From: JBHIBA01 sp046758845
Lineage (GTDB): Bacteria > UBA8248 > JACPRG01 > G963555815
Direction: 5' to 3'
Assembly (NCBI GenBank): GCA_046758845.1
Contig: JBHIBA010000277.1
Location: forward strand, 1-6,265
DNA length: 6,265 bases
Positions within the stretch are counted from its first letter, which is position 1, and the number at the start of each line of letters is the position of its first letter. The notes below the pieces were generated by a model that had not been told where the DNA came from, searched no databases, and saw only the letters and a program-made list of their open reading frames with translations. This document shows, in pieces, positions 1-6,258 of the stretch. A program made the position numbers and the translations under genes.

Positions 1-239
1 CCCTCGAGCAGGCGCCGCGCCGCCCGATAAGCGAGGTTGGACCTCCCGTCGGGAACGTCCGGATGTGAGCACCCGACGCGGATTCCTCCGGGGCGGAGGG
101 TCAGTGTCACCCGGTCTCGAACGTCCAGTTTTTGGAGAACGGTTCGAACCTCGTGGTAGCCGTCTGACCGCTTTCCGAGGACGTGAAGACCCAGGTTGAT
201 CTTCGCGGGGGGACGGAGGTTCAGCACCCGCAAGGACAT
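1..239 (-). CDS. ispE: 4-diphosphocytidyl-2-C-methyl-D-erythritol kinase (IspE), N-terminal part, cut by the window edge
   Basis: IspE phosphorylates CDP-methylerythritol with ATP in the cytoplasmic MEP (non-mevalonate) pathway, which makes isoprenoid precursors. Translating the minus strand from the ATG at 239-237 gives 79 residues with no stop up to the edge. Residues 11-30 read PAKINLGLHVLGKRSDGYHE, the hallmark N-terminus of IspE in the GHMP kinase family. K13 matches the catalytic-site lysine near the start of the E. coli enzyme (family knowledge). The segment NLAYRAARRLLE at 68-79 fits the next conserved helix. A GGTGAG Shine-Dalgarno-like sequence (RNA sense of 244-249) lies 4 bases before the ATG, and the start is 5 bases after the lolB-like stop, so the gene is probably co-translated with it. 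The lolB-ispE adjacency is also known from E. coli. The GHMP glycine-rich motif and the rest of the protein lie outside the window. Confidence 0.93.
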   Translation of the reverse strand, partial: MSLRVLNLRPPAKINLGLHVLGKRSDGYHEVRTVLQKLDVRDRVTLTLRPGGIRVGCSHPDVPDGRSNLAYRAARRLLE

Positions 240-244
240 GGCGC

Positions 245-1057
245 TCACCGGTCCAAAGAGATGATGTGAGCGCCCGGGGGAACCGGAAGGTGGAAGGCGA
301 GAGGCGCCAGGCCCTGGTTGACCGTCACCCGGCCGTAGCGGAGGTCCAGGGTGCGATCGGTCGGACCCACCGCCACCTCAACGTCCACCGGCAGCAGGAC
401 GCCCGATTCCCTGCGATAGCTGTCGTATCGTACGGTCAGCAGGACGTTCTCCAAAGAGTCCATGGCCTGAAAGCGGACGGGCAGCAGAGTTCGGGCGTCC
501 ACCCACCAGCGGCGGACAGCCTTGCCGCCTCGCAGAGACTCGAGGCGGTACGACCCCCCAACCCCCACTGAGCCGTCCCACTGCGCCTTGAGGCGGCCCG
601 CGCCGCCGGGCGTCCGGACCCCGCCCCACAGGACGGTCACCACCTCCTCGGGAGAAAGCGGGATACCCAGCCACTGGTAAACGTTGTGCACCGTGGCCCG
701 CCCCCGGAAATAATTCCCTTCTCCAGGGGCGTACGCCTGCAACCTGTCCTTATGGGCAACGATGTACAGAACCGGCTGGCCGAAGAAGTTGAGGGGTTCC
801 AGGCGAATGGACCCCTTGCCCTGGAGCAAGAGAACGGCTTTGCCGGAATAATGTTCCCGCGGAGAATTGAGCGTGATCTTCACAAGGCCGCTCAGGTCCC
901 GGAAACGGCCCCGGCGATGTCGCACCTTCTCCAGGAGGGAATCCGGAGTGTCCAGATATCGGGAGGCTTCGGGCGGAGGAGAAACGGGGCCGACAGAGAC
1001 GCAACCGGCCGCAAGGGCCAGCAGAAATCCCGCCGCGGCGGCCCTGGGACCTTTCAC
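245..1057 (-). CDS. lolB: LolB-like outer-membrane lipoprotein (lipoprotein insertion receptor)
   Basis: LolB is the outer-membrane-anchored receptor that takes lipoproteins from the periplasmic carrier LolA and inserts them into the outer membrane. The 270-residue product has a short basic N-terminus, a hydrophobic stretch and a lipobox LAAGC ending at C19; V20 at +2 is not the Asp retention signal. By eye it parallels E. coli LolB in three places: a first strand RDLSGLVKITL (53-63), a loop PLNFFG (88-93) at the NPLG loop carrying Leu68 of mature E. coli LolB, and YQWLGIPLSPEEVVTVLWG (127-145), which matches its LTGMPIPLNSLRQWILG. At 270 residues it is longer than the roughly 200 of enterobacterial LolB, so it may belong to a LolA/LolB-superfamily branch such as DUF4292. 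The start is GTG, overlapping the TPR stop as GTGA. A GAGGG (RNA sense of 1068-1072) lies 10 bases upstream, and no nearby internal ATG offers an alternative. The neighbouring ispE supports the call; the family is fairly sure, the exact function less so. Confidence 0.75.
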   Translation of the reverse strand: MKGPRAAAAGFLLALAAGCVSVGPVSPPPEASRYLDTPDSLLEKVRHRRGRFRDLSGLVKITLNSPREHYSGKAVLLLQGKGSIRLEPLNFFGQPVLYIVAHKDRLQAYAPGEGNYFRGRATVHNVYQWLGIPLSPEEVVTVLWGGVRTPGGAGRLKAQWDGSVGVGGSYRLESLRGGKAVRRWWVDARTLLPVRFQAMDSLENVLLTVRYDSYRRESGVLLPVDVEVAVGPTDRTLDLRYGRVTVNQGLAPLAFHLPVPPGAHIISLDR

Positions 1058-2883
1058 TTACGTTCCGCCCTCTGCAACTCCCTTCTCACCCGTTCCAGTT
1101 TTTTCTGGACCTCGGCGTTCTTGGAATCGATTTTGAGCGACCGGTTCCAGGCGTGCAGGGCATCTCTCAGCCGCTTCAGGTCGAAGAACACATCGCCCAG
1201 ATGCTCCAGGATCACCGGGTCATCGGGAAGCAAAGAGGTCGCGAACTCCAGCTTCTCCAGCGCCTCCTTGAGCCATCCTTTCTTGTAGTAGGCCCAGCCC
1301 AGGCTATCCACGTAGGCGCCATTGTTGGACTCGAGCTGCAGGGCCATTTTGACGGCCTCGATGGCCTCGTCCAGGTTGATGCCCTGTTCAGCCCACGTGT
1401 AGCCCAACAAGTTGTTGGCGTTGGCGTTGCGCGGGTTGATTTTCAAAACGGCGCGCATAAGACGCGCGACTTCGTCGTACTGCTTCAACTCGTAGTGGGC
1501 CACGCCCAGGTTGAACAGATACCGTTCATTCTGCGGCTCCAGCTCAACGGCGCGCTGATAATGGGGGACCGCCTCTTTGAATTTCTTCTTCCGGGAGGAA
1601 TAGAATCCCATCAGGAAAGAGGCCCGCGCATCTTTCGGGGCCAGGGCCTTGACCTCCTGGAGGGCCTCCAGGGAATCGGCCTCCCGATCGAGCTCCATCA
1701 ACACGCGGCTGATCTGAATCCTCCCTTCCACGGACTCGGGATGATACCCGAGCATCGCCTCCAGCTCCTTGAGGGCGTCTGCGAACCGTCCCTGTCCTTC
1801 GTAGATCCCCGCCACATAACGCCTCACCATCTCATCTTCGGGATACGCGTGAAGGACCAGGCGGAATTTCTCCAACGCCCTGGCGTAGCGCCGTTGTTCA
1901 AAGTAGAGAAGCCCGAACACCCTTTGGGCCAGAAGGCTGCCCGCGGACCGGTCCAGCCACTTCAAGAATTCCGCCTTCGGCTCGGGAGGACTCTCTTGCC
2001 GGAGGGTCAGTTGCTCCACTCGCTCCTGGACCGCCTTGAGGTTGGGAGCCAGATGCAAGGCCTGGTTGTAAGCCTGGATGGCCTCGGGGATTTCTTTGCG
2101 AAGCTCCCGCACCCTTCCCAAGACGACATACGCGTACTCAAATCGCGGGTGAAAGCTCAATGCGGTCCGCAGGCTTTTCATGGCCTTCTCATACTGCCCC
2201 GCGCGAAGGTAAACCTGCCCTTTATAGTAATGGGCGAAGACCGACCGATCGTTCAACCGCACAAGTTGATCCAACTCCCGCAAGGCCGCGTCGTGCTCGC
2301 TTTTCTCGGCCAGCAGCGCCCCCAGGTGCACGTAGGACTCCTGAAAGTCCGGCTTAAGCCTGATCACGGCGCGATATTGGGCGACTGCCCTGTCTCGGCG
2401 GCGAAATGCGGTCTCTATTTCCGCCAACAGGATTCTCAACTGCACCCGATCCGCGTCCAGGCGAACCCCCTCTTCCGCTTCCTTCTCCGCAGCCTCGAGC
2501 AACCCCAACCGCAAGAGCACCGAGGCGTAAACTTGCCGGAGGTAAACATCTCTGGGGACCAGGCGAATCGCCTCCTGATAGGCCTGCCGGGCCGCCGGAA
2601 GGTCGTCTTCCAGCTCGGCTATGTACCCCCGCAGGAACAGGGCGTATGAGCCTCCGGCCGGGGCGCGATCCGGCTTGGACCTGGAAGAATCCGGCGCCAA
2701 AGCCCTTTTCACCGCCGCCTGCTGCGCGAGGACCTTCGGCGCAGGGGGAGCCTTTTGGGCGGGAAGGAGAACAGGACCGTCCGAGTCTGGCCTGATAAGG
2801 CTCGTTTCGGCAGGCGGGAGGCCGGCCGCGCATCCCAGCGATATCACCATCCAAGAAAGGAGCGAGAGCATTCGTCGATTCAC
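1054..2883 (-). CDS. TPR-repeat protein, putative outer-membrane lipoprotein, function unknown
   Basis: The 609-residue product is nearly all tetratricopeptide repeats, an alpha-helical protein-binding scaffold. An N-terminal signal has R3 and R4, a hydrophobic core and a lipobox-like ISLGC ending at C18. The S-L-G before Cys is less usual than L-A-G but still fits the broad lipoprotein pattern, and A19 at +2 does not signal inner-membrane retention. A Pro/Ala-rich linker (about 21-77) follows. About six 34-residue TPRs (79-282) and eight more (318-590) flank a linker containing a PPEP stretch (283-317). Good examples are the repeats at 215-248 (Y219, G222, Y225, P246), 420-453 and 523-556. 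The last three repeats are the best conserved: NLLGYTWAEQG, DSLGWAYYKKGW and ILEHLGDVFFDL, a pattern common in bacterial TPR proteins. The start is GTG, overlapping the dciA stop as GTGA. A GAGGA 9 bases upstream and the two arginines favour it over the ATG at residue 5. The gene also overlaps lolB by GTGA, suggesting an envelope role, but no partner can be named. Confidence 0.88.
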   Translation of the reverse strand: MNRRMLSLLSWMVISLGCAAGLPPAETSLIRPDSDGPVLLPAQKAPPAPKVLAQQAAVKRALAPDSSRSKPDRAPAGGSYALFLRGYIAELEDDLPAARQAYQEAIRLVPRDVYLRQVYASVLLRLGLLEAAEKEAEEGVRLDADRVQLRILLAEIETAFRRRDRAVAQYRAVIRLKPDFQESYVHLGALLAEKSEHDAALRELDQLVRLNDRSVFAHYYKGQVYLRAGQYEKAMKSLRTALSFHPRFEYAYVVLGRVRELRKEIPEAIQAYNQALHLAPNLKAVQERVEQLTLRQESPPEPKAEFLKWLDRSAGSLLAQRVFGLLYFEQRRYARALEKFRLVLHAYPEDEMVRRYVAGIYEGQGRFADALKELEAMLGYHPESVEGRIQISRVLMELDREADSLEALQEVKALAPKDARASFLMGFYSSRKKKFKEAVPHYQRAVELEPQNERYLFNLGVAHYELKQYDEVARLMRAVLKINPRNANANNLLGYTWAEQGINLDEAIEAVKMALQLESNNGAYVDSLGWAYYKKGWLKEALEKLEFATSLLPDDPVILEHLGDVFFDLKRLRDALHAWNRSLKIDSKNAEVQKKLERVRRELQRAERK

Positions 2884-3359
2884 TTTTTTCTGTCCTCAGC
2901 GCGCGAGAGAAGGTTCGCGAGGGCTTCTCTGACCCCCCGATCCGCAATCTTCGAAAGAGCAGCCTGGACCGCCCTGCGGTCCGGGGCCTGGGTAAAAAGA
3001 CGGGCGCCCTGCGTTCCCGAGGCTTCGTCTTTAACGTCTTGTTCCGGGAATTCCCGCTCTCCAGGCCCATCTCCCAGGCGGAGAAAGATCCGGTCAATGG
3101 CCTCGCGCCCCACCGCCTCATTCAGGGCCCGGCGGATGGAATCCGTCAGAAAGACAAGCTGCTGCAGCCAGACCGGGTCTGCCACCTCCACGTACAGCGT
3201 GCGGCCTCTGATTTCCACGGGCTGCGCCCTGTGCGCGACCGCCGGCCCGACGACCTCCACCCAATGCCGGATGACCTCATAACGCCGAACCCCTCGCCCC
3301 CATGGCGCGGATTGGGTCAGGCCCTTGAGAACTTGTCCCACGGACAAAAAACCGCTCAT
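2880..3359 (-). CDS. dciA: DciA-family protein (DUF721), replicative helicase loader
   Basis: DciA is the ancestral bacterial factor that interacts with and helps load the replicative helicase DnaB where phage-derived DnaC or DnaI loaders are absent (family knowledge). The 159-residue product carries the DUF721 pattern in its first ~95 residues: an N-terminal helix FLSVGQVLKGL (4-14), then HWVEVVGPAVAHRAQPVEI (32-50, with the hallmark W33 and VVG), the strand GRTLYVEVADPVWLQQLVFL (52-71) and a final strand IDRIFLRLG (88-96). This is the KH-like fold with its basic and aromatic residues. A charged, probably flexible linker (97-126) leads to a helical C-terminal tail (127-159). The ATG at 3359-3357 overlaps the plsC stop as ATGA, and a GGGTGG (RNA sense of 3367-3372) lies 7 bases upstream. 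Its place in an envelope operon is unexpected and says nothing direct about function. DUF721 proteins are short and divergent, so membership is more certain than activity. Confidence 0.85.
   Translation of the reverse strand: MSGFLSVGQVLKGLTQSAPWGRGVRRYEVIRHWVEVVGPAVAHRAQPVEIRGRTLYVEVADPVWLQQLVFLTDSIRRALNEAVGREAIDRIFLRLGDGPGEREFPEQDVKDEASGTQGARLFTQAPDRRAVQAALSKIADRGVREALANLLSRAEDRKK
2893..2897 (-). promoter_or_regulatory. Shine-Dalgarno sequence for the TPR gene, inside the end of dciA
   Basis: The minus strand reads GAGGA, 9 bases before the GTG at 2883-2881. It would be 21 bases from the alternative ATG at residue 5, so it supports the GTG as the real start and coupling to dciA translation. 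Confidence 0.6.
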
Positions 3360-4099
3360 ATCTCGACCACCCGGCCTTCCGCTTTCAGGTCTTCCACCAT
3401 CCGGCCGATGGCCGCCATAACGTGGTCAATAACCACCTGGCTGTTTTCCTTCGTCGCAGGCAACTGATAGAGCTCTTCCATGTCCAACGGAGGTCCGAAG
3501 CGGACCCCGATGTCCTTGCAGATCCGGGGGGTGGCGCTCGAAGGCGGCACGGCCAGGATGGTCCCCCAGACGGCAGCCGGGACGATCACCGGCTTCACCA
3601 ATTGAATAAATCTACCCACCGGCCGCTTTCCGGGCAAGAGTTTTCCGTCCATGCTCCGGGTCCCCTCCGGAAAAATCAGGACCTTCTCCTGCTCCATCGC
3701 CTTGATGATCTCCCGCATCCCCCTGATGTCCCTGCCGGTGCGATTCACCGGGATGGCGCCATAGCTCCGGATGATGGGGCCGAGGATCGGCACGTGGAAC
3801 AGCTCCACCTTGGAGACCGCACGGACAAGCTGAGTCGGACAACGGACGAGGATAGCGGCGGGGATCAGGGCCGGGTCCAGATCCGAGATGTGATTGCTGA
3901 GGACGAGGACTGGGCCTTCGCTAGGAATGTTCTCAAGCCCTTCCATCCGGGTTCGGTTAAAGACTTTCAGATAGGTGAGGACAATGACGCAAGAAAACCA
4001 AACCCACAAGTACCAGAAGGCTTTCGCGACTCCCCGAGGCTTCGTCCACGAAGGCGATGTAAGATCACTTAGAATTTCGGTCCTCTCCGCCCCTTCCAT
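3356..4099 (-). CDS. plsC: 1-acyl-sn-glycerol-3-phosphate acyltransferase (PlsC family)
   Basis: PlsC enzymes acylate lysophosphatidic acid to phosphatidic acid, the precursor of membrane phospholipids, at the inner face of the cytoplasmic membrane. The 247-residue product has one N-terminal hydrophobic segment (about 28-44). The acyltransferase blocks follow in order: block I SNHISDLDP (68-76) with the catalytic H-X4-D pair H70/D75, block II GAIPVNR (114-120), block III FPEGTRS (143-149), which binds the glycerol-phosphate, and block IV VIVPAAVWG (171-179). The length is normal for the family. The ATG is preceded in frame by a TAG two codons upstream, so no longer form is possible. The Shine-Dalgarno sequence is weak (TAGG only 2 bases before the ATG), unusual for the first gene of an operon. 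It overlaps dciA by ATGA. Related acyltransferases can have other acceptors, such as lysophospholipids or ornithine lipids, so the substrate is inferred. Confidence 0.92.
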   Translation of the reverse strand: MEGAERTEILSDLTSPSWTKPRGVAKAFWYLWVWFSCVIVLTYLKVFNRTRMEGLENIPSEGPVLVLSNHISDLDPALIPAAILVRCPTQLVRAVSKVELFHVPILGPIIRSYGAIPVNRTGRDIRGMREIIKAMEQEKVLIFPEGTRSMDGKLLPGKRPVGRFIQLVKPVIVPAAVWGTILAVPPSSATPRICKDIGVRFGPPLDMEELYQLPATKENSQVVIDHVMAAIGRMVEDLKAEGRVVEI

Positions 4100-4202
4100 G
4101 GCCTAGATGATACCATAATGGACTCCGCACCTCTCGCCAGAATCGAAGCCACGACCAGCAGCCCTTGATCCGGGACAGCCTATCGGTTGCGGCCCCTGAC
4201 CC

Positions 4203-4250
4203 CCTATGTTATACGTTGTATATATGTGTTTTTCCTGCCCTTCTTTACAA
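4203..4250. promoter_or_regulatory. AT-rich island between the divergent operons, probable promoter/operator region
   Basis: The 178-base gap between plsC and algC is the only noncoding stretch in the window, and both clusters must start from it. Its centre is sharply AT-rich compared with the flanks. It contains -10-like hexamers in both directions: TATACG (4210-4215) on the plus strand with a poor TTGCGG at 4187-4192 (17-base spacer), and TATAAC (minus strand, 4213-4208) without a good -35. A small dyad TATAC-GTT-GTATA spans 4210-4222. No individual promoter can be named with confidence; the location and composition are the evidence. The remaining gap sequence (4100-4202) shows no recognisable gene or strong hairpin. 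Confidence 0.4.
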
Positions 4251-4267
4251 CCCACCCGGTGAGCTTA

Positions 4268-4272
4268 GAGGG
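4268..4272 (+). promoter_or_regulatory. Shine-Dalgarno sequence for algC
   Basis: The sequence GAGGG ends 5 bases before the ATG at 4278. An in-frame TAG at 4266-4268 excludes any start further upstream. Confidence 0.6.
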
Positions 4273-4277
4273 TCTCG

Positions 4278-5651
4278 ATGCCAAGCATCAACCCGGCGAT
4301 CTTCCGAGAATATGATATCCGGGGCGTCGTGGAAGAGGACCTGGACGTTTTCACCGTCCGGGCCATCGGACGCGCCATCGGGACGTACCTTCGAGTTCGC
4401 GAGGGCGCCACCTTCGTCGTGGGCCGGGACGTTCGGGTCAGCTCCCCCGCCGTCCGCGTGAGCCTGATCGATGGCCTCCGGGCCACCGGGGCACAGGTGA
4501 GCGACGTGGGCATCGTGCCCACGCCGGTCCTGTACTTTGCCGCCCATCACCTCAAGAGCGACGGCGCCGTCATGGTCACGGGAAGTCACAACCCTCCCGA
4601 ATTCAACGGATTCAAGATTTGCCGCGGCATGGATTCCCTTGCGGGAGAGGAGATCCGCTCCCTGATCGACATCATCGAGAGTCGGCGGTTCGCCCAGGGA
4701 AACGGCCGGGCCGTGCGGGTGGAGATCCTCCCCACCTACCGTGAGATGCTGGCTTCGAAGTTTTCCTTCGAAGGGCCCCTGAAGGTCGTCGTCGACGCGG
4801 GCAACGGGACGTCGGGAGAGCTGGCCGTTCAGGTCCTGGAATCCTTCGGACACCGGGCGATCCCCCTGTACTGCGAGCCCGACGGCAACTTCCCCCATCA
4901 CCACCCCGACCCCTCCGAGCCGGGAAACCTGGAGGACCTCATCCGGACGGTCCGGAGCGAGGGGGCGGACCTCGGCATCGCCTTCGACGGGGACGGGGAT
5001 CGACTGGGGGTGGTGGACGAACAGGGGCGGATCGTGTGGCCCGACGATCAGATGATCCTGTTCGCGCGCGATGTCCTCGCCCGCCGGCCCGGCGCGCCCA
5101 TCGTTTACGAGGTCAAATGCTCCATGAACCTCACCCGGGCCATCGAAGCGGCCGGCGGCCGGCCGGTGATGTGGAAGGCCGGTCATTCCCTCATCAAGAA
5201 GAAACTCAAGGAGGAGAACGCCCCGCTGGCGGGAGAATTCTCCGGCCACACGTTTTTCGCGGACGAATACTTCGGCTACGACGACGCCCTGTACGCGGCC
5301 CTGCGCTTGATGGATCTCCGCGCCCGCGCGGCAGCGCCCCTCTCCGGGCTGTTGGCCGACGTGCCCCCCCTGCACTCCACGCCGGAGATCAAGCTGGGGT
5401 GCCCGGACAACGAAAAATTCCGGGTCATCCAGGGCCTCCAGGACCGGCTGGAAGGCAAGTATCCGCTGATCACCATCGACGGCGTCCGGGCGGACTTCGG
5501 CGACGGCTGGGCGCTGGTCCGGGCCTCCAATACGACGCCTGTCCTCACCCTCCGCTTCGAGGCGGCCTCCCCGGAACGACTGGAAACGATTCGCAAGGAA
5601 ATCATGGGACACCTGAAGACGTTCCCGCAGGTCGAGGGGGTGGATGCTTAG
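4278..5651 (+). CDS. algC: Phosphomannomutase/phosphoglucomutase (AlgC/ManB type)
   Basis: This enzyme interconverts hexose 6-phosphates and hexose 1-phosphates (mannose and/or glucose) in the cytoplasm, feeding GDP-mannose and UDP-glucose synthesis for LPS, exopolysaccharide or storage sugars. The 457-residue product has the complete alpha-D-phosphohexomutase set: an N-terminal FREYDIRG (9-16), the phosphoserine loop TGSHNP (101-106, catalytic S103), the metal loop DGDGDR (237-242, D237/D239/D241), the sugar-specificity loop GEFSGH (319-324, E320 and S322), and the phosphate-binding loop RASNTTP (415-421). The stretch GHSLIKKKLKE (302-312) and the FGYDDALYAA segment closely resemble P. aeruginosa AlgC, a bifunctional PMM/PGM of nearly the same length (463). 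That favours dual specificity over the GlmM phosphoglucosamine mutase branch. All catalytic residues are present. The stop overlaps the dedA start by 8 bases, implying co-translation. The true substrate preference cannot be read from sequence. Confidence 0.94.
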   Translation: MPSINPAIFREYDIRGVVEEDLDVFTVRAIGRAIGTYLRVREGATFVVGRDVRVSSPAVRVSLIDGLRATGAQVSDVGIVPTPVLYFAAHHLKSDGAVMVTGSHNPPEFNGFKICRGMDSLAGEEIRSLIDIIESRRFAQGNGRAVRVEILPTYREMLASKFSFEGPLKVVVDAGNGTSGELAVQVLESFGHRAIPLYCEPDGNFPHHHPDPSEPGNLEDLIRTVRSEGADLGIAFDGDGDRLGVVDEQGRIVWPDDQMILFARDVLARRPGAPIVYEVKCSMNLTRAIEAAGGRPVMWKAGHSLIKKKLKEENAPLAGEFSGHTFFADEYFGYDDALYAALRLMDLRARAAAPLSGLLADVPPLHSTPEIKLGCPDNEKFRVIQGLQDRLEGKYPLITIDGVRADFGDGWALVRASNTTPVLTLRFEAASPERLETIRKEIMGHLKTFPQVEGVDA

Positions 5652-6258
5652 AACGCTTTACGACTGGGTGCTTCAGTGGGCGGAAACCCCTCATGGGACC
5701 TGGGCCCTGGGACTCCTGGCCCTGGCCGAGTCCTCATTTTTTCCCATCCCGCCGGACCCTCTGCTGATCGCGTTGGCCCTGGGAGCTCCGAACAAGGCCC
5801 TGTGGTTTGCGCTGGTTTGCTCGATAGCGTCGGTCGCGGGCGGCATCCTCGGCTATCTGATCGGAATGGGCCTCATGGAGACCATCGGGAACCGAATCCT
5901 GAGATTTTACGGGGCGCATGAGAAGTTCGACTCCATCAAGAGGCTCTACGACCGCTACGACGCTTGGGCGGTGGCCATCGCAGGTTTTACGCCCATCCCC
6001 TACAAACTCTTCACCCTCACGGCTGGGATGTTCCGGATCCGCTTCAAGGTCTTCGTCCTGGCCTCCGCTTTCGGCCGGGCGGGCCGCTTTTTCCTGGTCG
6101 CCGGCCTGATCTATGCGTTCGGCGTTCCGATCCGGGAATTTATCGACGAGTATTTCAATTTTCTTTCTATCGCCTTCATGATTCTTCTCCTTTTGGGGTT
6201 CTTGGTCGTGCGACTCACGATCGTCCGGCACCGCAAAGTTCAATTGAATGCCGAATGA
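5644..6258 (+). CDS. DedA-family (VTT domain) inner-membrane protein, YqaA type
   Basis: DedA/SNARE-associated proteins are inner-membrane transporters with re-entrant loops; some members are implicated in flipping undecaprenyl phosphate or phospholipids (family knowledge). The 204-residue product has hydrophobic segments around 20-48, 50-78, 107-128, 134-160 and 172-194. The first signature, LAESSFFPIPPDPLLIALALG (27-47), contains E29 and D38, which line up with the acidic pair essential in E. coli YqjA/YghB. The second half, FTPIPYKLFTLTAGMFRI (115-132), then FGRAGRFFLVAG (143-154), follows the E. coli YqaA pattern (MPVVGDLLCLLAGWMRI, then GKALRYVAVAA). The first of the two arginines of the classic DedA motif is absent; K121 may replace the second. 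The protein is longer than E. coli YqaA (about 142), with an extra C-terminal membrane helix and a basic tail. A GAGGGGG (5634-5640) precedes the ATG, which lies inside the end of algC. Substrate unknown. Confidence 0.87.
   Translation: MLRTLYDWVLQWAETPHGTWALGLLALAESSFFPIPPDPLLIALALGAPNKALWFALVCSIASVAGGILGYLIGMGLMETIGNRILRFYGAHEKFDSIKRLYDRYDAWAVAIAGFTPIPYKLFTLTAGMFRIRFKVFVLASAFGRAGRFFLVAGLIYAFGVPIREFIDEYFNFLSIAFMILLLLGFLVVRLTIVRHRKVQLNAE

Noticed and set aside
1153..2649. 498-codon open frame on the plus strand, antisense to the TPR gene
   Set aside because: It is in exact codon register with the TPR gene, so its stops correspond to sense TTA, CTA and TCA codons, which are rare in a GC-rich genome. 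The product has no recognisable domain, while the sense strand has clear TPRs.
2354..3121. 255-codon minus-strand frame spanning the dciA/TPR junction
   Set aside because: It is a shifted frame of two recognised genes, low-complexity and rich in Arg, Gly, Pro and Ser, typical of a GC-rich shadow.
3422..4072. 216-codon plus-strand frame across plsC, and a similar minus-strand frame across dedA (5734-6243)
   Set aside because: Both are in-register mirrors of well-supported genes; the translations are rich in charged and Pro/Gly residues with no motif.
4100..4277. Small RNA, riboswitch or terminator in the intergenic gap
   Set aside because: No strong hairpin followed by a T-run and no known riboswitch motif is visible. 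The run of T at 4229-4233 has no GC-rich stem before it.
4165..4461. Plus-strand frame starting in the intergenic region and entering algC
   Set aside because: It needs a TTG start with no good ribosome-binding site and is out of frame with algC, whose start is well supported.
4245..5612. 455-codon open frame on the minus strand, antisense to algC
   Set aside because: It has the same in-register antisense relationship and the same cause. The sense frame carries every catalytic motif of a phosphohexomutase.
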